From NCBI GenBank assembly GCA_016716305.1, contig JADJWP010000002.1, forward strand, positions 1,486,501 through 1,550,500: a stretch of 64,000 nucleotides of DNA. Direction: 5' to 3'. Below, piece by piece: positions 1-9,934 of this stretch. This DNA comes from Chloracidobacterium sp. Lineage in GTDB: Bacteria; Acidobacteriota; Blastocatellia; Pyrinomonadales; Pyrinomonadaceae. Below the pieces are notes generated by a model. That model had not been told where the DNA came from. It made no database searches and worked only from the letters and a program-made list of their open reading frames with translations. How positions within the stretch are numbered: position 1 is the stretch's first letter; every line of letters starts with the position of its first letter. The translations under genes and the position numbers were made by a program.

Positions 1-1010
<1,010 letters not shown>

Positions 1011-1071
1011 TTTCTGCAACGCAGTAACTGAATTACATCAAACGACGCTTGAATTGAGGTCAGAACGGAAC

Positions 1072-1950
1072 ATGAATATGAGAAGAGTTTTTGTATTGGC
1101 CGTGGGCATTGCGACGTTGGCTGTGTTGAACGCCCAAGGGCAGACTTGGGGGTGCGGTGAACGCGATTTCAAGTGTCAGCTTGATGGTCGGATAAAAGCA
1201 CTACAGGCCGATCCCGCGAACCCTGAGAACTACTACAATATTGGAATTGTTTTTCATCGGAGCGGGGCACACACACAGGCCGTCGAGTCGTTCAGCATGT
1301 ACATCATGATTCCCGGTCTCAAACCGGAATTCGTTGCCGACGGATATAACAATCGTGGCATATCACAAAGAGCGCTCAAAAAGCCCGACCTAGCATACGC
1401 AGACTATACGAAGGCGATCGAGCTGAATCCGAAAAAGCCTGAATATTTTGTCAACCGAGCCAATTCGTCCGTAGACATGAAAAGAATAGACGACGCCATG
1501 AAGGATTACGGGCAGGCAATCAAGATCGATCCAACATATGGCCAAGCCTACGCACAACGCGGAGTGGTGTATAGCAGTCAGGGTCGAGTCGACGACGCCT
1601 TGCGTGATTTCGCAAAATCCATTGAGGTTAGTCCTACATATGCGGAGCCGTATTATAATCGTGGCACTATCTATTCGGCCATGAAAGAATTTGCAATGGC
1701 GATTCCTGATTATGAAAAGTACGTTTCGTTAATAAGTGATCCAGACTATCTCGCTGACGGCTACATGAATCTGGGAATCGCGCATTTTTATACCGGCCAT
1801 CCCCAAAAAGCTGTCGACTCTTTTACTAAAGTCATTGAGGTGCAACCAAAACGGGCAAACGGCTATAAAGCCAGAGCGATGGTTTACCGCGAAATGAAAA
1901 AACCTGACTTGGCCGATGCCGACGAGCGCCGCGCTGCAGAACTCAAATAA
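1072..1950 (+). CDS. secreted TPR-repeat protein
   Basis: A 292-residue protein with an N-terminal signal peptide (MNMRRVFVLAVGIATLAVLN, cleavage near AQG-QT) followed by about six or seven tetratricopeptide repeats of 34 residues, e.g. PEYFVNRANSSVDMKRIDDA and YAQRGVVYSSQGRVDDALRD. TPR arrays are protein-interaction scaffolds; nothing in the sequence identifies a partner, and it probably acts in the periplasm. The ATG at 1072 is chosen because it begins the signal peptide; the frame extends upstream to 1000 but without a plausible start. It sits 61 bp after the mqnE stop and is the first of three unrelated exported or membrane proteins placed directly behind a copy of the mqnE 3' end. Confidence 0.85.
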   Translation: MNMRRVFVLAVGIATLAVLNAQGQTWGCGERDFKCQLDGRIKALQADPANPENYYNIGIVFHRSGAHTQAVESFSMYIMIPGLKPEFVADGYNNRGISQRALKKPDLAYADYTKAIELNPKKPEYFVNRANSSVDMKRIDDAMKDYGQAIKIDPTYGQAYAQRGVVYSSQGRVDDALRDFAKSIEVSPTYAEPYYNRGTIYSAMKEFAMAIPDYEKYVSLISDPDYLADGYMNLGIAHFYTGHPQKAVDSFTKVIEVQPKRANGYKARAMVYREMKKPDLADADERRAAELK

Positions 1951-2004
1951 GTCAGACAGGACCCGAAGCCCTGCGCTCTTGGGCTTGCCCCAATACTGGG
2001 CGGG

Positions 2005-2024
2005 CGGTCAGGCTTGCCTGACCG
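2005..2024. repeat. 20-bp perfect hairpin palindrome
   Basis: CGGTCAGGC-TT-GCCTGACCG gives a 9-bp perfect stem with a 2-nt loop in the 184-bp gap between the TPR gene and the second mqnE tail. No T-run follows on either strand, so a plain terminator is not obvious. It may be a REP-like repeat or an element boundary. The rest of this gap shows no gene. Confidence 0.45.
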
Positions 2025-2134
2025 GCAGACTTACCCCACAATCCTCAGAGCAGGCTGTGCCTCCGACGCTCTTTCGCTTAGAAGAATCAGTCGAACGGAT
2101 TGCAGGCGTCGACAGGTTTTTCAAGACAGGCCGT

Positions 2135-2238
2135 GTGAAATGACCTGAGCCGAGATCATCACCATGATCCAAAACGCCGGATTTGAAGCCGTCGAGCGAG
2201 ATACCGTCTACAACCGTGTTAAGGAAATTGCCTTATGA
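2135..2238 (+). pseudogene. second copy of the mqnE 3' end (remnant)
   Basis: From GCCGAGATC onward the DNA matches the end of mqnE (916-1010). It encodes AEIITMIQNAGFEAVERDTV then YNRVKEIAL, against AEIITMIQNAGFEAVERDTI and YNRVEKVGA in the real gene. Nearly all base differences are synonymous third positions, so this piece evolved under protein-level selection in another mqnE copy before it lost its 5' part. One A is missing in the preceding GTGAAAATGACC, and the lysine codon AAA is replaced by TGA. Its stop codon overlaps the next gene's start as ATGA (2235-2238). Confidence 0.85.
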
Positions 2239-2900
2239 GAATGAACAACATGTATCGAATGGTATTTTTTCTTCTACTAGGCGCGATATTCTGTACCGGC
2301 GTGCGAGGGCAAGATACCAAGCCGGAGCCATGCCCTGATGTGAAAGTTTTTGGTCCCGCCACTGAGGTTCAGCCAAACGAGAGCGGAAAATTTCGCATTG
2401 TCGTCGATTACAAAGGATTTTATCGTCCTATTTCCATCAGCTGGTCAGCGATCGGAGGCGAGATTGTCAGCGGAATGGAAGAAACAGAAGTGACCGTCCG
2501 TAGAAAATCAAAAGAAGACTTTGACGTGTATGCAACAGTAACCGGATTCCGCCCCCGATGTGAACGAACGTTTACTGAAGATAAACCCGATCTTACGGTT
2601 CCCGAAACCGTTTTCTTGGACACCTTCGAAAAAATGGTTTCTGAGTCAGATAAAGATCGGTTACTTCGAATCGTCGATGACATTAAAAGTCAGAGGAGTC
2701 ATGAACTCTTCATCGTTCTTCGATACGACAAAGATAGGCCCTCCAATTCTGCACGAAGTTGGCGCGAAGCCCCTTTAACCGGTTTGACTAATGCTGGGAT
2801 TGGCTATCATACTTTCATGACTTTTATCGATGTTCCTGCCGATAGTGATTCGCTCGAAATTTGGCGGGTTACCCGAGGAGCAAAGCCGCCTATAGATTGA
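2235..2900 (+). CDS. secreted hypothetical protein
   Basis: A 221-residue protein with a clear signal peptide (residues 1-25, MYRMVFFLLLGAIFCTGVRG then QD) and no family I recognise. The mature part has short beta-like segments (FRIVVDYKGFYRPISISWSA, VTVRRKSKEDFDVYATVTGF) that could form an Ig-like or other sandwich fold, followed by a region resembling an OmpA-like or stress-related C-terminal half. I cannot assign a function. The ATG overlaps the TGA of the mqnE remnant by 4 bp, so translation could be coupled to a short upstream peptide. The array of 21-bp repeats begins 18 bp after its stop. Confidence 0.7.
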   Translation: MRMNNMYRMVFFLLLGAIFCTGVRGQDTKPEPCPDVKVFGPATEVQPNESGKFRIVVDYKGFYRPISISWSAIGGEIVSGMEETEVTVRRKSKEDFDVYATVTGFRPRCERTFTEDKPDLTVPETVFLDTFEKMVSESDKDRLLRIVDDIKSQRSHELFIVLRYDKDRPSNSARSWREAPLTGLTNAGIGYHTFMTFIDVPADSDSLEIWRVTRGAKPPID

Positions 2901-2917
2901 ACGTTGAATCCGAAATC

Positions 2918-3001
2918 GCTCACGAAGCGGTGAAGGTGCCTCATCAGGCACCAAAAGTATCTCACGAAGCGCATAGAATGGCTTGTGAACGGTAAAAGCA
3001 A
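2918..3001 (+). repeat. 21-bp tandem repeat array, short copy (4 units)
   Basis: Four imperfect 21-bp units, e.g. GCTCACGAAGCGGTGAAGGTG (first 20 bases diagnostic), each with a CTCACGAAG-like core. The third and fourth units (GAAGCGCATAGAATGGCTTG) are nearly identical to the last two units of the longer array at 4516-4788. Read forward, each unit encodes a heptad such as SHEAxKV, but no start codon or signal for translation is evident. Confidence 0.8.
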
Positions 3002-3002
3002 C

Positions 3003-3032
3003 GTCTTATTCTCAAAAGGCGATAGATTAACC
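3003..3032 (+). repeat. 30-bp block identical to 4791-4820
   Basis: The block beginning GTCTTATTCTCAAAAGGCGA and ending GATTAACC is identical at both positions, in both cases directly after the 21-bp array and upstream of a DUF433/DUF5615 pair. Similarity continues more weakly for about 30 bp (GCTTCAGC...GTAGCTCCC). Function is unknown; a shared recombination site or an untranslated leader are possibilities. Confidence 0.85.
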
Positions 3033-3158
3033 TGCTTCAGCACCATCCGAAGCTCCCTATATTCAACAACAACCGGCAGAAACTTTTTCCACGTTTGTGG
3101 CAGTTAAAGGCCATTGAAAAGACTCACGATTATAGCTAATTTGCGCTATTATGACCGT

Positions 3159-3380
3159 ATGAATACAACTATCGAGACGAGTGTCATTTCGCAATCACCG
3201 GAGGTAATGAGTGGTGCGGCGGTTTTTGCGGGGACCCGCGTTCCCGTGCAGAGCCTGCTCGACTATTTGGCAGGCGGCCATTCGCTTGATGAGTTTCTCG
3301 ATGACTTTCCGACCGTGAAACGTGAGCAAGCCGTTGGTCTGCTGCATGAACTTAGCCATTCCTTTGAGGTGATCGGGTAA
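3159..3380 (+). CDS. DUF433 family antitoxin
   Basis: A 73-residue DUF433 protein, a small helix-turn-helix family commonly encoded upstream of DUF5615 PIN-like toxins and taken to be the antitoxin and DNA-binding partner. The signature PEVMSGAAVFAGTRVPVQSL followed by LLDYLAGGHSLDEFLDDFPT is present in full (residues 13-50). The ATG at 3159 is chosen over an upstream in-frame start at 3114 because the family starts just before PEVMSG. The stop overlaps the next start in TAATG. Its sequence differs clearly from the DUF433 protein at 4954, so this is not a recent duplicate. Confidence 0.85.
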   Translation: MNTTIETSVISQSPEVMSGAAVFAGTRVPVQSLLDYLAGGHSLDEFLDDFPTVKREQAVGLLHELSHSFEVIG

Positions 3381-3697
3381 TGAAGATCCTGCTCGACGAG
3401 TGTTTGCCAAGAAAGCTTAAAGCTCACATCGTCGCAGATCTTGTTCAGACAGTTCCTGAAGCAGGCTGGGCCGGCAAGCAAAATGGCGAATTATTGAGGC
3501 TTGCCGAACAAGAGTTTGACGTTATCGTGACCAACGACCAAAACATCGAACATCAACAAGTCATCATCCGCTTTGATCTGGCCTTCATCGTACTTGTCGC
3601 TCCTACCAATGATATCGCCGACCTACTGCCATTGATGCCGGAACTCAATCGCCTATTACCAACAGCCGAGGCAGGTACGATCGAGTATGTCAGATAA
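3380..3697 (+). CDS. DUF5615 PIN-like toxin
   Basis: A 105-residue DUF5615 (Mut7-C/PIN-like) protein, the predicted RNase toxin of the pair. It starts MKILLDECLPRKLKAHI, with the first acidic pair (D6, E7) in the usual place, and has VIVTNDQNIEHQQ, with the second acidic site in VTND, typical of the family. It overlaps the DUF433 stop by 1 bp, so the two are translationally coupled. Four bases after its stop begins a DinB-like start codon that runs for only ~27 homologous codons. In the parallel module the toxin is followed by an intact DinB-like gene. Confidence 0.82.
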   Translation: MKILLDECLPRKLKAHIVADLVQTVPEAGWAGKQNGELLRLAEQEFDVIVTNDQNIEHQQVIIRFDLAFIVLVAPTNDIADLLPLMPELNRLLPTAEAGTIEYVR

Positions 3698-3701
3698 ATC
3701 A

Positions 3702-3782
3702 ATGAGCGACACCAACATATTGATCTCCGCACTCGCGACGGCGCCGGGCGTGATCATTCCGCTGATCCGCGAGGTGCCGCCG
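3702..3782 (+). pseudogene. 5' remnant of a DinB-like gene
   Basis: Encodes MSDTNILISALATAPGVIIP followed by LIREVPP, matching MKDISTLISALETAPGVIIP and LIREVPP at the start of the intact DinB-like gene at 5543. Many of the base changes between the copies are synonymous. Homology stops at GCCGCCG (3776-3782), where the DNA continues as the 3' end of mqnE in a different reading frame. The DinB frame then ends at a TAA at 3792. Confidence 0.88.
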
Positions 3783-3901
3783 AAGGCGAAGTAAAAATGA
3801 CGAAACAAGAGATCATCGAAATGATCCACCGTGCCGGCTTCGACCCCGTCGAACGCGACACCGTCTACAACCGCGTGGATCAAGCATCTGCGCGGGGGTG
3901 A
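3776..3901 (+). pseudogene. third copy of the mqnE 3' end (remnant)
   Basis: In the frame starting GCC GAA GGC GAA the DNA encodes AEGEVKMTKQEIIEMIHRAG then FDPVERDTVYNRVDQASARG and a stop at 3899, colinear with the mqnE C-terminus AEGEVKMTKAEIITMIQNAG. It is the most diverged of the three tails. It begins exactly at a GCCGCCG 7-mer that also occurs in mqnE and in the DinB-like gene, so the join lies within a microhomology. The membrane-protein gene begins 2 bp after its stop. Confidence 0.87.
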
Positions 3902-3903
3902 TT

Positions 3904-4503
3904 ATGAAGAAATGGTTGTTACGAATGATTTTGCCTGCTATTGGAATAGTGGCCGTCCTATTCCTCGCATATTTGCAGGTTGAGCATCGTTACAATTACG
4001 GCCACTTATTTGGTTATGGTGTTCACGTTGATGCTGTGAGCCGTTATTCATATATTGGCATTCCCGGGCAGACTCACATGTATAATGCCCGTATTTTTAA
4101 CTTCACACTTCTGCCCGTCGGCTTTGATACATGCGGGGAGGTTCGGGACGCATTGATGTCCCAAATCGAGTTTCCCTACGGGGTACAGCGATGGGACGAC
4201 CAGTCAAATTCATGGATCACCTCCGTCGCCGACAAGTCGAACAAATTTTGTCATCCCGATCCACTTAACGCTATCGAGACTAACGTAGTCACCAGATGGA
4301 TCTGGCCCGGCATGTCCGTAGACGTTTCGTCCGGGGAGGCAACTGCTGCAAGACATCCTTTCCAACAAGGAAACTTGGCGCGGTTTGTAGTCTTTAGAAA
4401 GCTTGGGACTGAAAACGATTGGCAATATGCCATTCCTTCAGAGCCGTTCATAATCGTAGACAATGTAATTCGTGACAACAATTCGAATAAGGTCGCTCAC
4501 TAA
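3904..4503 (+). CDS. membrane-anchored hypothetical protein
   Basis: A 199-residue protein with one N-terminal hydrophobic segment (residues 6-24, LRMILPAIGIVAVLFLAYLQ) that acts as a signal anchor, followed by an extracytoplasmic domain rich in aromatic residues. I recognise no family. Two cysteines (FDTCGEV and NKFCHPD) could form a disulfide. ATG 3904 is preferred to the in-frame GTG at 3898, which overlaps the end of the mqnE remnant. It occupies the same slot behind an mqnE tail as the genes at 1072 and 2235 but shares no visible sequence similarity with them. Confidence 0.7.
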   Translation: MKKWLLRMILPAIGIVAVLFLAYLQVEHRYNYGHLFGYGVHVDAVSRYSYIGIPGQTHMYNARIFNFTLLPVGFDTCGEVRDALMSQIEFPYGVQRWDDQSNSWITSVADKSNKFCHPDPLNAIETNVVTRWIWPGMSVDVSSGEATAARHPFQQGNLARFVVFRKLGTENDWQYAIPSEPFIIVDNVIRDNNSNKVAH

Positions 4504-4515
4504 CCTTTGTAAGTC

Positions 4516-4788
4516 GTTCGCGAAGCCGTGAAAGTCCCTCACGAAGGGGTGCAAGTTGGTCACGAAGTCCTAAAAGTCTCTCACGAGGTGGTCAAAGTGC
4601 CTGTCGAAGGGCAAAAAGTGCCTCGCGAAGCCCACAAAGTGCCTTACGAAGGGCAAAAACTGTCTCACGAAGCACACAAAGTGCCTTACGAAGGGCAATA
4701 ACTGTCTCACGAAACCCTCAAAATCCCTCATGAAGCCCTCAAAATTCCTCAAGAAGCGCATAGAATGGCTTGCGAAACGGTAATAGTG
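4516..4788 (+). repeat. 21-bp tandem repeat array, long copy (13 units)
   Basis: Thirteen contiguous 21-bp units with consensus near CCTCACGAAGNNCNCAAAGT G. Units 7 and 9 (4642 and 4684) are nearly identical to each other, as are units 6 and 8, suggesting recent expansion of a 42-bp double unit. Read forward it encodes heptads such as VPYEGQK and LSHEAHK but is interrupted by TAA in unit 9. Read backward it is open for 77 codons rich in FVRHF. Neither reading resembles a real protein. There are no unique spacers, so it is not a CRISPR array. Confidence 0.88.
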
Positions 4789-4790
4789 GT

Positions 4791-4820
4791 GTCTTATTCT
4801 CAAAAGGCGATAGATTAACC
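4791..4820 (+). repeat. 30-bp block identical to 3003-3032
   Basis: Second copy of the block beginning GTCTTATTCTCAAAAGGCGA, again directly after the 21-bp array. Perfect identity here contrasts with the strong divergence of the genes on either side. Confidence 0.85.
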
Positions 4821-4918
4821 GGCTTCAGCTTCAGCCGTAGCTCCCAATGGTCCTACGTACCATCCCAAAAGCTATTAGACCTTTATCAAGTTGTGCTCAT
4901 CAACGACAAAAATCGGTG

Positions 4919-4924
4919 TATAAT
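4919..4924 (+). promoter_or_regulatory. -10 element (TATAAT) upstream of the second TA operon
   Basis: A consensus TATAAT lies 30 bp before the DUF433 start codon at 4954. No convincing -35 hexamer is visible 16-18 bp upstream (CTCATC). An AGGAGG-like Shine-Dalgarno (GGGGAGGCAGG, 4941-4951) follows. Confidence 0.4.
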
Positions 4925-4953
4925 CAGCAAACAAAGGTTTGGGGAGGCAGGAA

Positions 4954-5184
4954 ATGAAACCATTAGCGAGAATCACATTTGATCCCAATGTTATGGGCGG
5001 AAAGCCATGTATTCGCGGCCTTCGTGTAACGGTTGGAACGATCGTCGGCCTCATCGCTTCGGGACATTCGTTCGGAGATATCCTTAAGGCCTATCCGTAT
5101 CTGGAGGAAGGCGACCTTACTGAGGCACTTGCATATGCCGCTTGGCGTGTTGAGGAGATCGAACTCCCGCTTGTTGCTGCATGA
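4954..5184 (+). CDS. DUF433 family antitoxin
   Basis: A 76-residue DUF433 protein: ITFDPNVMGGKPCIRGLRVT (residues 7-26) is a textbook version of the family signature, followed by the helical GLIASGHSFGDILKAYPYLE. It is the predicted antitoxin/repressor of the downstream PIN-like toxin. The ATG at 4954 is chosen over a TTG at 4939 because a strong GGAGG lies at the right distance in front of the ATG. The stop overlaps the toxin start as ATGA. It is the first gene of a three-gene overlapping operon (antitoxin, toxin, DinB-like). Confidence 0.88.
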   Translation: MKPLARITFDPNVMGGKPCIRGLRVTVGTIVGLIASGHSFGDILKAYPYLEEGDLTEALAYAAWRVEEIELPLVAA

Positions 5185-5546
5185 AGGTCCTCATCGATAT
5201 GAACCTATCGCCAGATTGGACAGCCGCATTTACGGCTGCTGGTATCGAGTCGGTTCATTGGTCAACTTTCGGCGACCCTCGAGCCGAAGATACCGAGATC
5301 GTCGATTTCGCTCGTTCAAATGGTTTCGTAGTCTTTACACACGACCTCGATTTTGGAACGATCTTGGCTTTGACTTACGCAATCGGTCCGAGCGTTATCC
5401 AAGTGCGAACACAAAATGTCATCCCGTCAGACCTTTCGTCCACCATCATTTCCGTAATTCGCGAACACGAGGTCGCACTTGAACAAGGTGCTTTGATCGT
5501 CGTCGACGAATCACGAGCGAGAGTCCGTATATTGCCATTGGGATGA
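5181..5546 (+). CDS. DUF5615 PIN-like toxin
   Basis: A 121-residue predicted ribonuclease of the DUF5615 family. MKVLIDMNLSPDWTAAF gives the first acidic residue (D6); ADTEIVDFAR-like DTEIVDFARSNGFVVFTHDL and DFGTI give the remaining conserved acidic positions (THDLDFGT). It overlaps both neighbours by 4 bp (ATGA at 5181 and 5543), so the three proteins are probably made in fixed ratio. It belongs to a different branch from the toxin at 3380 (the C-terminal halves do not align), although both sit in the same position of a repeated gene layout. Confidence 0.85.
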   Translation: MKVLIDMNLSPDWTAAFTAAGIESVHWSTFGDPRAEDTEIVDFARSNGFVVFTHDLDFGTILALTYAIGPSVIQVRTQNVIPSDLSSTIISVIREHEVALEQGALIVVDESRARVRILPLG

Positions 5547-6016
5547 AAGACATAAGCACTTTAATCTCCGCACTAGAAACGGCACCCGGCGTTATCATTC
5601 CGCTGATCCGTGAGGTGCCGCCGCTGATACTGAAGCGTCGCCCCGCTCCGGCGAAATGGTCGGCGTACGAGCACGCTATTCACCTGTCGCAGTCTGACGT
5701 TGCGTTTCGGGCGCGGCTTGATCTGATCTTGTCCGAGCCTGAGCCCTTCATTAAGACGATAGAGAATTCTGCTGAGGACGAGGCAGGAGCGATGCTCGAA
5801 ATTGACCTTGACGAGAGCCTCGACAGATACGTCCGCGAGCGGGCTACGCTGGTCGAAAGATTGAAGACGCTATCGGAGGAAGAGTGGCAGAAATCGGCCG
5901 TGCACGAGGCGTTCGATCGTTATTCGGTGTTCATAATGTTCCGGCATCTTTTCAACCACGAGATGTTCCACGCCTACCGGATCGAAGAGCTGCTGCTCAA
6001 GAACGATTGGGATTAG
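5543..6016 (+). CDS. DinB-like (DinB_2) four-helix metalloprotein
   Basis: A 157-residue protein of the DinB/YfiT superfamily, four-helix bundles with a three-histidine metal site often acting as thiol-dependent transferases. Candidate ligands are H in YEHAIHLSQS (residues 47-51) and H in LFNHEMFHAYRIEEL near the C-terminus. The specific reaction cannot be told from sequence. The start overlaps the toxin stop by 4 bp. An unrelated type of gene coupled to a TA pair is unusual, but the same order is preserved in the neighbouring module, where only the first 27 codons of the DinB gene survive (3702-3782). Confidence 0.8.
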   Translation: MKDISTLISALETAPGVIIPLIREVPPLILKRRPAPAKWSAYEHAIHLSQSDVAFRARLDLILSEPEPFIKTIENSAEDEAGAMLEIDLDESLDRYVRERATLVERLKTLSEEEWQKSAVHEAFDRYSVFIMFRHLFNHEMFHAYRIEELLLKNDWD

Positions 6017-6139
6017 ATCCAAAGCAATACCGGCGCGGATGTCACACGCCGGATCGAAAGGATCGTAGCACGGGCGAACGAGGAAAATCTCGATCGGTTC
6101 ACAGCCGAGGTGTTGCCTTTCGACTTCATTAGCCGATAG
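6017..6139 (+). pseudogene. possible coding remnant after the DinB-like gene
   Basis: In frame with the DinB-like gene, directly behind its stop, 40 codons stay open and read like protein: NTGADVTRRIERIVARANEE then NLDRFTAEVLPFDFISR. There is no start codon of its own. I do not recognise the source. It could be the tail of another gene truncated by rearrangement, or chance. Confidence 0.3.
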
Positions 6140-6184
6140 TATATTGAGCCACTCAGGACTCTTTCATTTTGAGCGGTAAGAACT

Positions 6185-6760
6185 ATGGGCACCTCCAAAA
6201 CCAAAACACAAACAATATCGGCGGCGCATCGTGCGGAACTCGTCGCCACGCTGAAAGAGCGTTTTGAAAACAATTCTACCCGCCACAATGGTATTAAGTG
6301 GGTCGACGTGGAAGCAAAGCTGCAAGCCAACCCCGAAAAGCTGTGGTCGCTGAGCGAAATGGAACGCACCGGCGGCGAGCCCGACGTTGTCGGGTTCGAT
6401 AAGAGGTCCGGCGAGTTCATTTTTTTTGATTGCTCACCTGAGACTCCAAAAGTACGCCGGAGCCTCTGTTACGATCGCGCCGCGTGGGAATCGAGAAAGG
6501 AGCACAAACCCGCGAGCAGCGCTCTCGAAGTTGCGGCCTCGATGGGCATCAAGATCCTTAACGAAGATGAGTACAGGTCTTTGCAAAAGCTCGGGCGATT
6601 CGACACCAAAACATCCAGCTGGATCGAAACACCAGCCGATATCCGCGAACTCGGCGGTGCCATCTTCGGCGATTGGCGTTACGGCCATGTCTTCATCTAC
6701 CACAACGGCGCCGAATCATATTACGCCGCCCGAGCCTTTCGCGGCTCGTTGAGGGTTTGA
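6185..6760 (+). CDS. DUF4256 domain protein
   Basis: A 191-residue protein matching the DUF4256 family over its full length: the ELVATLKERFENNSTRHNGI opening, the ERTGGEPDVVGFD motif, FDCSPETPKVRRSLCYDRAA and the closing ELGGAIFGDWRYGHVFIYHN are the family's characteristic blocks. The biochemical role of DUF4256 is not known to me. It lies 3 bp upstream of the DUF1801 gene on the same strand, so the two are probably co-transcribed. No signal peptide, so presumably cytoplasmic. Confidence 0.85.
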   Translation: MGTSKTKTQTISAAHRAELVATLKERFENNSTRHNGIKWVDVEAKLQANPEKLWSLSEMERTGGEPDVVGFDKRSGEFIFFDCSPETPKVRRSLCYDRAAWESRKEHKPASSALEVAASMGIKILNEDEYRSLQKLGRFDTKTSSWIETPADIRELGGAIFGDWRYGHVFIYHNGAESYYAARAFRGSLRV

Positions 6761-6763
6761 GAT

Positions 6764-7198
6764 ATGCCTGAAAAGAAATCAAAACTAGTTGAGATCAAGA
6801 CGAAGCAAAACACTGCGAGCGTTGAGGATTTTCTGAACGCGATCGACGGCGAACAAAAGCGTAGCGACAGTTTTGTGATCTTGGAGATGATGAAAAAAGC
6901 AAGTCGTGAAGAGCCGAAGATGTGGGGCGGTTCGATGATCGGCTTTGGCCTTAAGCGGTACAAAAGCCCGGCGACGGGCCGCGAGGTCGATTGGTTCCTG
7001 ATCGGATTTTCACCGCGGAAGGCAAATCTGTCGTTGCATTTGACGATGGATATTCAGAAGCAGGCGGACGCCCTCGCAAAGCTCGGAAAACACAAAACAG
7101 GCGTCGGCTGCCTCTACATCAACAAACTCGCAGACGTAGACATAAAGGTCCTCGAGGAATTGATAAAGACCTCATTGAAATCAGGGTCCGCAAGCTAA
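6764..7198 (+). CDS. DUF1801 domain protein
   Basis: A 144-residue cytoplasmic protein of the DUF1801 (YdhG-like) family. The core is ASVEDFLNAIDGEQKRSDSF (residues 19-38), MWGGSMIGFGLKRYKSPATG and DWFLIGFSPRKANLSLHL, the usual order of conserved blocks. It ends with a short helix after YINKLADVDIKVLEELI. The fold resembles frataxin-like iron or metabolite-binding proteins, but no catalytic residues can be pointed to. Second gene of a pair with the DUF4256 protein; convergent with katG, sharing a terminator hairpin between them. Confidence 0.85.
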   Translation: MPEKKSKLVEIKTKQNTASVEDFLNAIDGEQKRSDSFVILEMMKKASREEPKMWGGSMIGFGLKRYKSPATGREVDWFLIGFSPRKANLSLHLTMDIQKQADALAKLGKHKTGVGCLYINKLADVDIKVLEELIKTSLKSGSAS

Positions 7199-7203
7199 AA
7201 AAC

Positions 7204-7228
7204 GACGGCCCGCTGCCGGACCGCCGTC
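7204..7228 (-). terminator. Rho-independent terminator of katG
   Basis: The inverted repeat GACGGC (7204-7209) / GCCGTC (7223-7228) is followed on the minus strand by a run of six T (7197-7202 read in reverse). It lies 24 bp beyond the katG stop. On the plus strand it could also stop the DUF1801 transcript but lacks a good T-run there. Confidence 0.6.
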
Positions 7229-7251
7229 TTCCATTCATCGATCGAAAGATC

Positions 7252-9468
<2,217 letters not shown>

Positions 9469-9512
9469 TGTGATCCCTCTATCTTCTCCTTAGTTTCTGA
9501 TTTTGTAGATTT

Positions 9513-9914
9513 CTATTCCGAGCAGGCAGGGCACAGCCCGTGAAGCGTCAATTCGATCGACCCGGCAGCGAACTGAGAAAGCTCCGCGGCTTTTTTGACA
9601 AGGCTGTTTGGAATTTTCAGGTTCAGATCGACGAGCTCGCCGCATTTGTCACAGATCGCATGATCATGCCGCGTGAGCGTCCGGTCATAACGGGTTGCGT
9701 CGTTGCCGAACCGAACTTCGCCTATCAGCCCTTCGCTCTTCAGGTAGTGGAGCGAATTGTACACGGTCGCGAACGAAATGCCCGGCAATCTACGCCGAGC
9801 ATCTTCAAATACCTCATTCGCGGTCAGATGCTTTTCCGACTCGCGGATCACCTGAAGCACCGCCTGACGCTGCTTGGTCAAACCTAAGCTCTCGATTTCG
9901 TTTATTGGGTGCAT
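9513..9914 (-). CDS. perR: Fur-family peroxide regulator (PerR-like)
   Basis: A 133-residue Fur-family repressor. An N-terminal winged helix (LTKQRQAVLQVIRESEKHLT; LPGISFATVYNSLHYLKSEG) is followed by a metal-binding dimerisation domain with TRHDHAICDKCGELVD and the second CxxC pair in HGLCPAC, the structural zinc site. Fur, PerR and Zur cannot be separated with certainty by sequence; its position directly in front of katG argues for peroxide sensing. The ATG at 9914 is chosen over an in-frame TTG at 9932, because the TTG lies between the -10 element and the likely transcript start. Probably autoregulated through the operator in its own promoter. Confidence 0.85.
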   Translation of the reverse strand: MHPINEIESLGLTKQRQAVLQVIRESEKHLTANEVFEDARRRLPGISFATVYNSLHYLKSEGLIGEVRFGNDATRYDRTLTRHDHAICDKCGELVDLNLKIPNSLVKKAAELSQFAAGSIELTLHGLCPACSE

Positions 9915-9934
9915 TCTAATACTCGATTTCAATT

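Noticed and set aside
4516..4788. CRISPR array
   Set aside because: Units are contiguous 21-mers without unique spacers, and no cas genes are present.
4570..4803. 77-codon minus-strand frame with FVRHF repeats
   Set aside because: It is only the reverse reading of the 21-bp tandem array. No Shine-Dalgarno, and the forward reading is equally repetitive.
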